From the NCBI GenBank assembly GCA_902806205.1, contig CADCVR010000042.1, positions 1 through 64,000 of the forward strand: a stretch of DNA of 64,000 nt. The letters are read 5' to 3'. Source of the DNA: an uncultured Solirubrobacteraceae bacterium (lineage in GTDB: Bacteria > Actinomycetota > Thermoleophilia > Solirubrobacterales > Solirubrobacteraceae). The notes under the pieces are model-generated. The model had not been told where the DNA came from and did no database searches. It saw only the letters and a list, made by a program, of their open reading frames with translations. Positions 19,093-27,278 of this stretch are shown here, one piece after another. Each line of letters starts with the position of its first letter. The stretch's first letter is position 1. Position numbers and translations under genes: made by a program.

Positions 19093-19544
19093 TGTCCGAT
19101 CAGCTCGGCAACCGGGGCGACCCGCGCGGCACCTCCAGCCACGGTGACCTCCGCGAGGAGCCCATCGGAGAGCTGCTGAAGCGCCTCTCCAACGAGACGA
19201 CGACGCTCGTCAAGATGGAGCTGGACCTCGCCAAGGCGGAGATGACCCAGAAGGGCAAGGATGCCGGCAAGGGCGCTGGCCTGCTCAGCGGCGGCGCCGT
19301 CGCGGGGCTCATGACCCTCGGGTCGCTGACCGCCTTTCTCATCCTGCTGCTCGACGGGGCGATGGCCAACTGGTTGGCCGCCCTGCTCGTGACGATCCTC
19401 TGGGCCGCCGTCGCCGGCGTCCTCGCCCTGCAGGGCAAGAACAAGCTGCAGGACGCCACTCCCCCCGCCCCTGAACAGACCATCGACACCGTGAAGGAGG
19501 ACGTGCAATGGGCCAAGACCCAGAAGCCATCCGCCAGGACATAG
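19092..19544 (+). CDS. Actinobacterial holin-X / phage holin superfamily-type membrane protein
   Basis: PIGELLKRLSNETTTLVKMELDLAKAEMTQKGKDAGKGAGLLSGGAVAGLMTLGSLTAFLI. Confidence 0.85.
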   Translation: MSDQLGNRGDPRGTSSHGDLREEPIGELLKRLSNETTTLVKMELDLAKAEMTQKGKDAGKGAGLLSGGAVAGLMTLGSLTAFLILLLDGAMANWLAALLVTILWAAVAGVLALQGKNKLQDATPPAPEQTIDTVKEDVQWAKTQKPSART

Positions 19545-20146
19545 AGCGCCAGCGAGACGAGATGTCCGAGACCATCGACGCGATCGGCTACAAGGCCGAC
19601 GTGCCCTCTCGCACCAAGGAGGCGGTGTCGGACAAGGTCGACGCGGTCAAGGGCAAGGTCGGCATGGCCACGGGCAAGGTGTCCGAGAAGACGCCGAGCC
19701 CCGGTGACGTCAAGGGCGGCGCCAAGCAGGCCGTCGGCGTCGCGAAGGGCAACCCGCTGGGCCTGGCGATCGGCTCCGTGGCCGCGGGCTTCCTCGCCGG
19801 GATGCTGATCCCCGCGACGCAGAAGGAGCACGAGACGATCGGCCCGGTCTCCGACAAGGTGAAGGCCAACGTCGCCGACACCGCCCAGGAGGCGCTCGAG
19901 CACGGCAAGCAGGTCGCGCAGGAGACCGCCGGTGTCGCCCAGGAGGCCGCGCAATCGGCGGTCTCGGACATCAAGGAGACCGCGCAGCAGTCCGCGCAGG
20001 AGCACGGCCAGCAGGTCAAGGAGACCGCGCAGGAGAACGCGCAGGACACCGCGCAGCAGGCCAAGCAGGCCGCGCAGTCCGGCTCTCCGTCGGATCCGGC
20101 CGGCTCGCCTCCGGCCCCCCCCGTCGCTCCGACACGGAGCTTCTAG
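19508..20146 (+). CDS. DUF3618-type protein with LEA/apolipoprotein-like repeats
   Basis: DPEAIRQDIERQRDEMSETIDAIGYKADVPSRTKEAV; C-terminal A/Q/E/K-rich repeats. Confidence 0.82.
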   Translation: MGQDPEAIRQDIERQRDEMSETIDAIGYKADVPSRTKEAVSDKVDAVKGKVGMATGKVSEKTPSPGDVKGGAKQAVGVAKGNPLGLAIGSVAAGFLAGMLIPATQKEHETIGPVSDKVKANVADTAQEALEHGKQVAQETAGVAQEAAQSAVSDIKETAQQSAQEHGQQVKETAQENAQDTAQQAKQAAQSGSPSDPAGSPPAPPVAPTRSF

Positions 20147-20259
20147 CTCTCAGGTCAGCCGCCTGGACCCGTCGCGCGCCCACCCGAGCGCGCGACGGCC
20201 GTGTCGGCGCGAACTGCTCGAGTCCCGCGTCAGCGGGAAGCGGACGAGCGGTTCTCCGC

Positions 20260-21291
20260 TCAGACCGGCATGGGCGCCGCCGCCGCCGCGGCGACGGCGC
20301 GCACCCGTCCGCAGAAGGCGTCGAGCGCATCGAGCGTGATGGCCTGGGGCCCGTCGCAGCGGGCCAGCGAGGGGTTGGGATGGCACTCCGCGATGAGGCC
20401 GTCCGCCCCGCAGGCGGCCGCGGCGAGCGCCAGCGGCTCGACGAGGGCGCGGCGCCCCGCGGCGTGCGACGGATCGACGATCACCGGCAGATGGGTGTGC
20501 TCCTTGAGCACCGTGACCGCCGCGAGGTCCAGACAGGCACGTGCCGGGGTGGCGTTCGCGTGGATGCCACGCTCGCAGAGCACCACCTGCGAGTTGCCCT
20601 CCGTGAGGATGTACTCCGCGGCCAGGAGGAAGTCGTCGACGGACGCGCCGAGCCCGCGCTTGAGCAGCACGGGAAGCCCCGCCCGGCCGATCTCCGTGAG
20701 CAGCGGGAAGTGCTGCATGTTGCGCGCTCCGACCTGGATGCAGTCCGCGTACTCGACCACGGCCTCGACCTCGCGCAGGTCGGTGAGCTCGGTCACCACG
20801 GGCAGCCCCGTCTCCTCGCGCGCGGCCGCGAGGATCTTGAGCCCGTCGAGGCCCAGGCCCTGAAACGCGTACGGGCTCGTGCGCGGCTTGAACGCGCCGC
20901 CGCGCAGCAGATCGGCGCCCGCCGCCGCGCACGCGCGCGCGGCGCTCAACGTCTGCTCGGTGCTCTCCACCGCGCAGGGTCCGAGGATGAGCCGGAAGCG
21001 CGCGTCGGGCCCGCCGAAGCCGACACCGCCGATCTCCACGGGGTGGGCGCGGTCGCCGTGGCGGTGCTTGTGGGCGAGCTTGTAGGGCGAGGAGACCGAG
21101 ACGACGCGATCGACCCCCGGGTCCGCGTCGAGCTCGAGTGCCGCGATGTGGTCTCGGTCGGCGTCGATGACGCCGACGACGGTCTGCTCCGCGCCGTCGA
21201 CGCGCTGCGCCCCCGCACCGGTCTGCTCGATGCGCAACAGGACCGCCTCGATCTGGGCGGCCGTGGCGTCCGGATGGAAGATGACGAGCAT
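20260..21291 (-). CDS. aroF: 3-deoxy-7-phosphoheptulonate synthase (DAHP synthase)
   Basis: N-terminal ACT-like region MLVIFHPDATAAQIEAVLLRIEQTGA; LILGPCAVES; GGAFKPRTSPYAFQGLG; VIVDPSHAAGRR. Confidence 0.95.
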   Translation of the reverse strand: MLVIFHPDATAAQIEAVLLRIEQTGAGAQRVDGAEQTVVGVIDADRDHIAALELDADPGVDRVVSVSSPYKLAHKHRHGDRAHPVEIGGVGFGGPDARFRLILGPCAVESTEQTLSAARACAAAGADLLRGGAFKPRTSPYAFQGLGLDGLKILAAAREETGLPVVTELTDLREVEAVVEYADCIQVGARNMQHFPLLTEIGRAGLPVLLKRGLGASVDDFLLAAEYILTEGNSQVVLCERGIHANATPARACLDLAAVTVLKEHTHLPVIVDPSHAAGRRALVEPLALAAAACGADGLIAECHPNPSLARCDGPQAITLDALDAFCGRVRAVAAAAAAPMPV

Positions 21292-21359
21292 GCGCTCCAG
21301 CGTGGCACACCTCAGGGCGCCGGCGACGTCGTATCCGCCCGCCGCGCCGAGCGTCTGGT

Positions 21360-21974
21360 TCAGGCGGGAAGGCCGGCGCCGGCAGCGACCCGACGGGCGA
21401 CGGCCGCCGCGGTCTCCGGGCGCAGCTCGGCCCACTCGAGCTTGCGTCCGAGCTTCGTCTCGATGCGGAGGACCGCGGTGCGCCGCCGCGGGCGGCGCGG
21501 TCTGTGCTCCACCCGGACGACGTCACGCCACTTGAGCGAGTGCACGCGGTGGGAGATGGCGTCGTCGAGGAGCCAGAGCAGGCGGCGGTCGGTCAGCACC
21601 AGGACGGCGCGCGGGCTCTTCCACGTCGCCGCCGGGGTGACGAGCTCGACCGCCTCGTGCTCTTGCAGCGCGGTCAGCAGCTCGCGCCCCAGGCTGCGGC
21701 GGAGGCTCTCGGGCAGCCAGTGGCCGGAGCGCTTCGGCGCCCCCGCCGGCGCGGGCCCGGCGGCTGACCTCACCGCGCCGGGGCCCGCGGACGTCCCCTG
21801 GCCGCGCCCGCGCAACAGATCGTGCGCCGCGTTGATCTCGGCCATCCGCCGCGCGGCCTCGGGTCCGTCGCCCGCGCGGTCGGGGTGCCAGCACTTGGCC
21901 GATGCCCGGTAGGCCGCGGCGATCTCCTCCGGGCCGGCGGAGCAGCGGAGGCCGAGGGTGGCAAACGGATCCAC
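21360..21974 (-). CDS. J-domain (DnaJ-like) protein
   Basis: VDPFATLGLRCSAGPEEIAAAYRASAKCWHPDRAGDGPEAARRMAEINAAHDLLRG; GTG start 21974. Confidence 0.85.
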   Translation of the reverse strand: MDPFATLGLRCSAGPEEIAAAYRASAKCWHPDRAGDGPEAARRMAEINAAHDLLRGRGQGTSAGPGAVRSAAGPAPAGAPKRSGHWLPESLRRSLGRELLTALQEHEAVELVTPAATWKSPRAVLVLTDRRLLWLLDDAISHRVHSLKWRDVVRVEHRPRRPRRRTAVLRIETKLGRKLEWAELRPETAAAVARRVAAGAGLPA

Positions 21975-22064
21975 CCGCCCATTGTGCCGCCTCGTCGCGG
22001 ACTCGAGCGCTGCGCTGCTCCCTGCTCGGTTCTGCTGAGAAAACTGCACCATCCACGGGGGGAC

Positions 22065-22089
22065 GTGACAGAATTACGCACGATGTCAC
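22065..22089. promoter_or_regulatory. Putative TetR operator overlapping the start codon
   Basis: Inverted repeat GTGAC-agaattacgcacgat-GTCAC spanning TetR ATG at 22083. Confidence 0.35.
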
Positions 22090-22664
22090 AGCGTCACGTG
22101 CGCTCCGAGGACGATCCGCTGCTCGACGCGGCCCACGCCTGCGTCATGGCCGTCGGCGTACGCCGCACGACGCTGACCGACGTCGCCCGCCGCGCGGGGG
22201 TCTCGCGAATGACGGTCTACCGGCGCTTCCCCGACGTGGCCGCGCTCATCCAGGCGCTCATGACCCGCGAGTTCTCCGGGGTGCTCGCCGACGCCGTCGC
22301 CGCCAACGCGGAGCTCGCGACGGTGCGTCAGCGCCTCGCCCAGAGCGCCACCGACGGCGTGGTGCGCCTCAGCGGTCACCCGCTCTTCCTTCGCCTGCTC
22401 GACGTCGATCCCGAGCTGCTGCTTCCCTACGTCGTGCAGCGCCACGGCGCCTTTCAGCACCTCGTGCTCGACGCCTTCGTCGCGCTGCTGGCCGAGGGCA
22501 TGGAGGAGGGCTCGGTGCGCCGGACCGACCCCGCGGCGCTCGCCGCGGCGCTCGAGCTCTGCCTGCGCGGCTGGGTGCTGGCCGCCCGCGCCGACGACCC
22601 CGACGGCCTGCGCGTGCGCGCCACGGCCGAGCTTCGGCCGCTGCTGGAGGGAGCCCTGCGGTGA
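22083..22664 (+). CDS. TetR/AcrR family transcriptional regulator
   Basis: N-terminal HTH VGVRRTTLTDVARRAGVSRMTVYRRFPDVAALIQALM. Confidence 0.92.
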   Translation: MSQRHVRSEDDPLLDAAHACVMAVGVRRTTLTDVARRAGVSRMTVYRRFPDVAALIQALMTREFSGVLADAVAANAELATVRQRLAQSATDGVVRLSGHPLFLRLLDVDPELLLPYVVQRHGAFQHLVLDAFVALLAEGMEEGSVRRTDPAALAAALELCLRGWVLAARADDPDGLRVRATAELRPLLEGALR

Positions 22665-24208
22665 ACCCCGATCTGGACGCCTCCCGCCGCACCCGCGAGC
22701 TCGAGCTCCTGGCCGGCGGCCACGAGGTCGACGTCCTGGTCGTCGGCGGCGGCATCACCGGCGTCGGTGTTGCGCTCGACGCCGCGTCGCGGGGGCTGAG
22801 CGTGGCGCTGGTGGAGCGCGGGGACCTCGCGAGCGGCACGAGCCGCTGGAGCTCCAAGCTCGTCCACGGCGGGCTTCGCTACCTCGCCAAGGGTGACGTC
22901 GGCGTCGCGTGGGAGTCGGCGACCGAGCGCGCCATCCTCGCCGACCGCACGGCGCCCCACCTCATCCGCGCGCTGCCGATGCTCGTCGCGCTGCTCCCGG
23001 AGGTGAGCGGGACGGCTGCCCGCCTGATCGCCACGGGGCTGCGCATGGGCGACGTCATGCGTCGCGCCGCCGGGACCAAGCCGACGCGCCTGCCGCGCAC
23101 CCGCCGCGTCGAAGCCGCGGAAGCGCAGCGCTGGTTTCCTGCGCTCGACCCGTCGGGACTGCGCGGCGCGCTGCTCAGCTGGGACGGGCAGCTCGAGGAC
23201 GACGCCCGCCTGGTCGTCGCGCTCGCTCGCACGGCCGCCGCGCACGGCGCCCTCGTGCTCGCTCACGTCCGCGCCGAGCGCCTGCACGCGGGCGGCGCGG
23301 AGGTCCGCGATGCGCTCGGCGGCGGCGCGTTCTCGCTGCGGGCGCGCCACGTCGTCAACGCGACGGGCGTGTGGGCGCAGACCCTGGCGCCCGAAGTGAC
23401 GCTGCGGCCGTCGAAGGGCTCGCATCTGCTGATCGGCGCCCATCGCGTCGGCGATCCCCCGGCGGCGATCAACGTCCCGGTTCCCGGGCACTTCGGGCGC
23501 TTCGTCTTCGCGCTGCCCCGCCCCGACGGGCTCGTCCTGGTCGGCCTGACCGACGAGCTGCTCCCTCCGGGTGAGCTGCCCGACGTCCCCGGGGTGACCG
23601 CCGAGGAGGAGCGCTTCCTGCTCACGACGCTCAACGAGGCGCTCGAGACCGACCTGACCCCCGACGACGTCGTCGGCCGCTTCGCGGGCCTGCGGCCGCT
23701 GCTGGACAGCGGCCCCCGCGCTCCCGCGGACGTCTCGCGGCGTCACGCCGTGCTCGGCGACCCCATGGGCGGCGTGCTGACCGTCGTCGGGGGGAAGCTC
23801 ACGACCTACCGCCGGATGGCCCAGGACGTCGTCGACGTGATCACGCGGCGCCCAGGCGCCGCCGCCACGCCGTGCCGGACGACGAGCCTCCCGGTGATCG
23901 GCGCGCAGGGCCCGGCGGTCCGGGTGCCCGGGATTCCCCCCCGCCTGACGCGCCGCTACGGCAGCGAGGCCCCGGCGGTCGCAGCGCTCGCCGACGGGCG
24001 GCCGGAGCTCTGGCAGCCCGTCGCCCCCGGACTCTCGGTGCTCGGGGTGGAGGTGCGCTGGGCCGTGGAGCGGGAGGGTGCGCTCACGGCGTCGGACGTG
24101 CTCGACGGCCGCACGCACCTCGGGCTCGTCCCGGCCTGGCGGGCCACCGCGCTGCCGGCCTTGGAGCGCCTCGCGCCCGAGGTGCTCCTCCCGGGAGTGG
24201 CCGCGTGA
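22661..24208 (+). CDS. glpD: Glycerol-3-phosphate dehydrogenase/oxidase (FAD)
   Basis: VDVLVVGGGITGVGVALDAASRGLSVALVERGDLASGTSRWSSKLVHGGLRYL; C-terminal DAO_C-like domain; GTG start 22661. Confidence 0.94.
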   Translation: MNPDLDASRRTRELELLAGGHEVDVLVVGGGITGVGVALDAASRGLSVALVERGDLASGTSRWSSKLVHGGLRYLAKGDVGVAWESATERAILADRTAPHLIRALPMLVALLPEVSGTAARLIATGLRMGDVMRRAAGTKPTRLPRTRRVEAAEAQRWFPALDPSGLRGALLSWDGQLEDDARLVVALARTAAAHGALVLAHVRAERLHAGGAEVRDALGGGAFSLRARHVVNATGVWAQTLAPEVTLRPSKGSHLLIGAHRVGDPPAAINVPVPGHFGRFVFALPRPDGLVLVGLTDELLPPGELPDVPGVTAEEERFLLTTLNEALETDLTPDDVVGRFAGLRPLLDSGPRAPADVSRRHAVLGDPMGGVLTVVGGKLTTYRRMAQDVVDVITRRPGAAATPCRTTSLPVIGAQGPAVRVPGIPPRLTRRYGSEAPAVAALADGRPELWQPVAPGLSVLGVEVRWAVEREGALTASDVLDGRTHLGLVPAWRATALPALERLAPEVLLPGVAA

Positions 24209-25866
24209 GCCGGCAGCGCTGGTGGGGCTGGGGCGTCGACGGGCACGACGGCCCGCTGCCCGCGGAGGGCGACGCGCTCCTGTCGCACGAGCTCGGGATC
24301 TCGTCCGACCGGCGCGGACCTCCGCCGCTCGAAGCGCTCAGGCTGCCGCGGCCGGCGCTCGCTCCGGGCGCGCGCTCCGCGCTCGAGGCCGTTGCCGGAA
24401 GCGCCTGGGTGCGCGACGACCCCTTCAGCCGCGTGTCGCACGCGGTCGGGCGCTCCTATCCCGACCTCGTGCGCCTGCGCAGCGGGACGCTGGCGACGGC
24501 GCCCGACGCGGTCGTCGAGCCCGGCACCGCCCAAGACGTGCTCGAAGTGCTGCGCGCCTGTGTCCGGCTCGACCTGGCGGTGGTGCCCTTCGGCGGCGGA
24601 ACCAGCGTCGTCGGGGGCGTAGAGGCGCTCAGGGGAGAGCACACGGGGGTCATCGCGCTCGACACGGGACGCCTGACGGGGCTCGTGGACGTCGACGTGC
24701 GCTCCGGCCTGGCGACCCTGCGGGGGGGAACCTTCGGACCCGACGTCGAGGCGGAGCTGGGCTCGCACGGCCTCACGCTCGGCCACCAGCCGCAGTCCTT
24801 CGAGTTCTCGACCGTCGGCGGCTGGGTCGCGACGCGCTCGGCCGGCCAGGCGTCCACGGGCTACGGCCGCATCGACGACCTCGTCCAGGGATTACGGCTC
24901 GCGGCGCCGGCCGGCGAGATCGCCACGGGCGCGGGCCCCGGGACCGCCGCGGGACCGGACCTGCGCGAGCTGCTCGTCGGCTCGGAGGGAACGCTGGGGG
25001 TCATCACCGAGGCGACGCTCAGGGTTCGTCCTGCGCCCGGCGCCACGCGCTTCGAGGCCTTCGGCCTGCCGGGGTTCGCCGCGGGCACCGAGACGCTGCG
25101 CGCGCTCACCCAGGCCGGCATCGCGGCGACCGTCACGCGGCTCTCCGACGAAGAGGAGACCCGGGTGAATCTCGCGATGGCCGGCTCCGCGCGGGCGGTC
25201 GGAGCGCTGCGGGGCTACCTGCGCGCCCGCGGGCTGGACCGGCCCTGTCTGCTCGTGCTGGGCTGGGAGGGCACCGACGCCGCGGCCCTGCGCGCGCACC
25301 GGGAGGACGGCGTGCGGGTCCTGCGCGCCCACGGCGCGGTCGCAGTCGGCGCGAAGGTGGGCGCGGCCTGGGCGCGGAACCGCTACCGAGGAGCCTACGT
25401 CCGGGACGAGCTGCTCACCCGCGGTGTGCTCGTCGAGACGCTGGAGACCGCCGCGACCTGGACGAGGCTCCTGGAGACCTACCGCGCGGTCGGAGCCGCC
25501 CTGCGCGCGAGCCTCTCGGCGCGCGGCACTCCGGCGCTCGTGGGCTGCCACGTCTCGCACCTGTACGTCACGGGCGCGTCGCTGTACTTCACGTTCCTCG
25601 CGCGTCAGGAGGCGGGAGCCGAGCTCGAGCAGTGGCACGCCGCCAAGGCCGCTGCGGGAGACGCGATCGCCGCCGTGGGCGCGACGATCACCCACCACCA
25701 CGGCGTCGGGCGCGACCACGCGCCCTGGCTGGAGGGCGAGGTGGGCGGGCTTGGGCTCACGCTGCTGCGCTCGGCCAAGAGCACCCTCGACCCCACGGGA
25801 ATCATGAATCCGGGCAAGCTTCTGGACGCACCGCCCCTTCCGGGCATGCCGGACTCGACCGCTTGA
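24205..25866 (+). CDS. FAD-binding oxidase, alkyldihydroxyacetonephosphate synthase-like
   Basis: SRQRWWGWGVDGHDG; PFGGGTSVVGGVE; FEFSTVGGWVATRSAGQASTGYGRIDDLVQ; THHHGVGRDHAPWL; GTG start 24205. Confidence 0.9.
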   Translation: MSRQRWWGWGVDGHDGPLPAEGDALLSHELGISSDRRGPPPLEALRLPRPALAPGARSALEAVAGSAWVRDDPFSRVSHAVGRSYPDLVRLRSGTLATAPDAVVEPGTAQDVLEVLRACVRLDLAVVPFGGGTSVVGGVEALRGEHTGVIALDTGRLTGLVDVDVRSGLATLRGGTFGPDVEAELGSHGLTLGHQPQSFEFSTVGGWVATRSAGQASTGYGRIDDLVQGLRLAAPAGEIATGAGPGTAAGPDLRELLVGSEGTLGVITEATLRVRPAPGATRFEAFGLPGFAAGTETLRALTQAGIAATVTRLSDEEETRVNLAMAGSARAVGALRGYLRARGLDRPCLLVLGWEGTDAAALRAHREDGVRVLRAHGAVAVGAKVGAAWARNRYRGAYVRDELLTRGVLVETLETAATWTRLLETYRAVGAALRASLSARGTPALVGCHVSHLYVTGASLYFTFLARQEAGAELEQWHAAKAAAGDAIAAVGATITHHHGVGRDHAPWLEGEVGGLGLTLLRSAKSTLDPTGIMNPGKLLDAPPLPGMPDSTA

Positions 25867-26035
25867 CTTAAGCCTGGATCCACCGATCATCGGGGATGAA
25901 TCCCTGTCGTGGGCCCGGTCAGATGCCCGTTCGGGGCGCACCCTCAGGGTGAGCCCTTTGGGAAGCCCCGAACGGGCATATGGCCTCGGCCACGGCGGGG
26001 ATTCGCCGCGAGAATCGGTGGATCCAGGTTAAGTC
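25865..26035. repeat. Nested, multi-hairpin inverted-repeat element
   Basis: Outer arms GACTTAAGCCTGGATCCACCGAT / ATCGGTGGATCCAGGTTAAGTC; inner perfect arms ATGCCCGTTCGGGGC / GCCCCGAACGGGCAT; plus four smaller hairpins. Confidence 0.9.
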
Positions 26036-26406
26036 CTCCAGCCGTCGCCCGAGCGCTTGAGCACGACGTCGTGCTCGTGGCCGCCGGCGCCCACGACGCG
26101 ATAGACCGCCTCGTCGGCGTCGATTCCCGGCCGGTCGATGACTTGCACGAGATGCAGCGCCGCGATGGGCTCGCCGGCGTGATGTCCGGCGCTCCAGGCG
26201 GTGCGAGCGGCCGCCTCCATCTGCGCCGCGTCCCAGCCGTTGTCGCCGGCATGCGCCTGGGCGAGGGCCTGGTTGGCCTGCTCGACCTCCGCCTTCAGCC
26301 GCGCCTCGCGCGCTCGGGCCGCGCGGCCGGAAGCCACGACTCCTCCCAGGACGAGCAGGGCGACGACGACCGCGATGACGATGAGGACGGTGGCGAGAAG
26401 ATCCAC
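26029..26406 (-). CDS. Hypothetical protein with N-terminal TM segment
   Basis: MDLLATVLIVIAVVVALLVLGGVVASGRAARAREARLKAEVEQANQ. Confidence 0.75.
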   Translation of the reverse strand: MDLLATVLIVIAVVVALLVLGGVVASGRAARAREARLKAEVEQANQALAQAHAGDNGWDAAQMEAAARTAWSAGHHAGEPIAALHLVQVIDRPGIDADEAVYRVVGAGGHEHDVVLKRSGDGWRT

Positions 26407-26416
26407 GTCGGCGAGC

Positions 26417-27064
26417 CTAGAGCAGGACGTTGCGGCTCGTCAGGTGGACGCCGACCTTCCGCTTCACGCGCTGCAGGGCGTTGTCGACGGTCTTGGTGTC
26501 GCACTCCAGGCGCTCGCCGACCTGCTCGTAGGAGTAGCCATCGAGGTAGAGGGACAGGACGTGCGATTCGAGATCAGAGAGCGCGGAGGCGAGGCAGGCG
26601 ACCAGCGACTTGAGCTCCTCGGTCGAGATCACCTGGTTCACCGGGTCGTTGACGGACGGTCCCGCGATGATCTCGTCGAGCGTCGGCTCGCCGTCGAACG
26701 CTGCGGCGGGCGTGGAGGAGAACGACACGTACTGGTTCAAGGGTGCGTGCTTGTTCCGCGTCGCCGTCTTGACGGCGGTGATGATCTGACGGGTGATGCA
26801 GAGCTCCGCGAAGTTGCGGAAGCTTGACTCGCGGTCGGTGCGGTAGTCGCGTACCGCTTTGTAGAGCCCGACGAGGCCTTCCTGGATCAGGTCGTCGGAG
26901 TCCCCGCCGGCGAGGAAGTAGGACGACGCCTTCAGACGGACGAAGCCGTAGTAGCGACGGACGATGCGGTCGTGCGCGGTGGGGTCACCCTGCTTGGCCA
27001 GGGCGATGAGGAAGTAATCCTCGACCTTTGGTTGAGCCAGAGCATGCGGGGAGAGACGGGCCAC
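26417..27064 (-). CDS. sigH: RNA polymerase sigma factor, SigH (Spo0H)-like
   Basis: DLIQEGLVGLYKAVRDYRTDRESSFRNFAELCITRQIITAVKTATRNKHAPLNQYVS resembles firmicute SigH; GTG 27064 preceded by AGGAGG; longer ORF to 27130. Confidence 0.88.
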   Translation of the reverse strand: MARLSPHALAQPKVEDYFLIALAKQGDPTAHDRIVRRYYGFVRLKASSYFLAGGDSDDLIQEGLVGLYKAVRDYRTDRESSFRNFAELCITRQIITAVKTATRNKHAPLNQYVSFSSTPAAAFDGEPTLDEIIAGPSVNDPVNQVISTEELKSLVACLASALSDLESHVLSLYLDGYSYEQVGERLECDTKTVDNALQRVKRKVGVHLTSRNVLL

Positions 27065-27194
27065 GAGCTTCCTTTCCTCCTGCAAAAGCAGGCGAGAGAG
27101 CTCAGTGGCGCACTCCTCCCCTGGCGCCATCTGAAGTTGGGCTCAAGCCGGCCGAACGCTGTACGTGAAGCTCGACTTGATGCTTATTGCTCGC

Positions 27195-27222
27195 AAAATA
27201 GCCGAGTGCGACTGAATGTCAA
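27195..27222 (-). promoter_or_regulatory. Sigma-A-type promoter upstream of the SigH-like gene
   Basis: Minus strand TTGACA-N16-TATTTT in a locally AT-rich patch. Confidence 0.65.
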
Positions 27223-27278
27223 GCGCGCGCGCGTCGGCGCGACCGTTTTGCAAGGTCGCGTTCACCTCGCGGGAGGCT

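Noticed and set aside
19092-19544. Phage holin annotation suggesting a prophage
   Set aside because: No endolysin, structural or integrase genes nearby; this holin-X-type family is common in non-phage actinobacterial loci.
25865-26035. Possible integron attC site (GTTAAGT end, extrahelical base)
   Set aside because: The 5' box reads ACTTAAG rather than RYYYAAC, flanking genes are core and convergent, and there is no integrase or cassette array. Kept only as a structured repeat.
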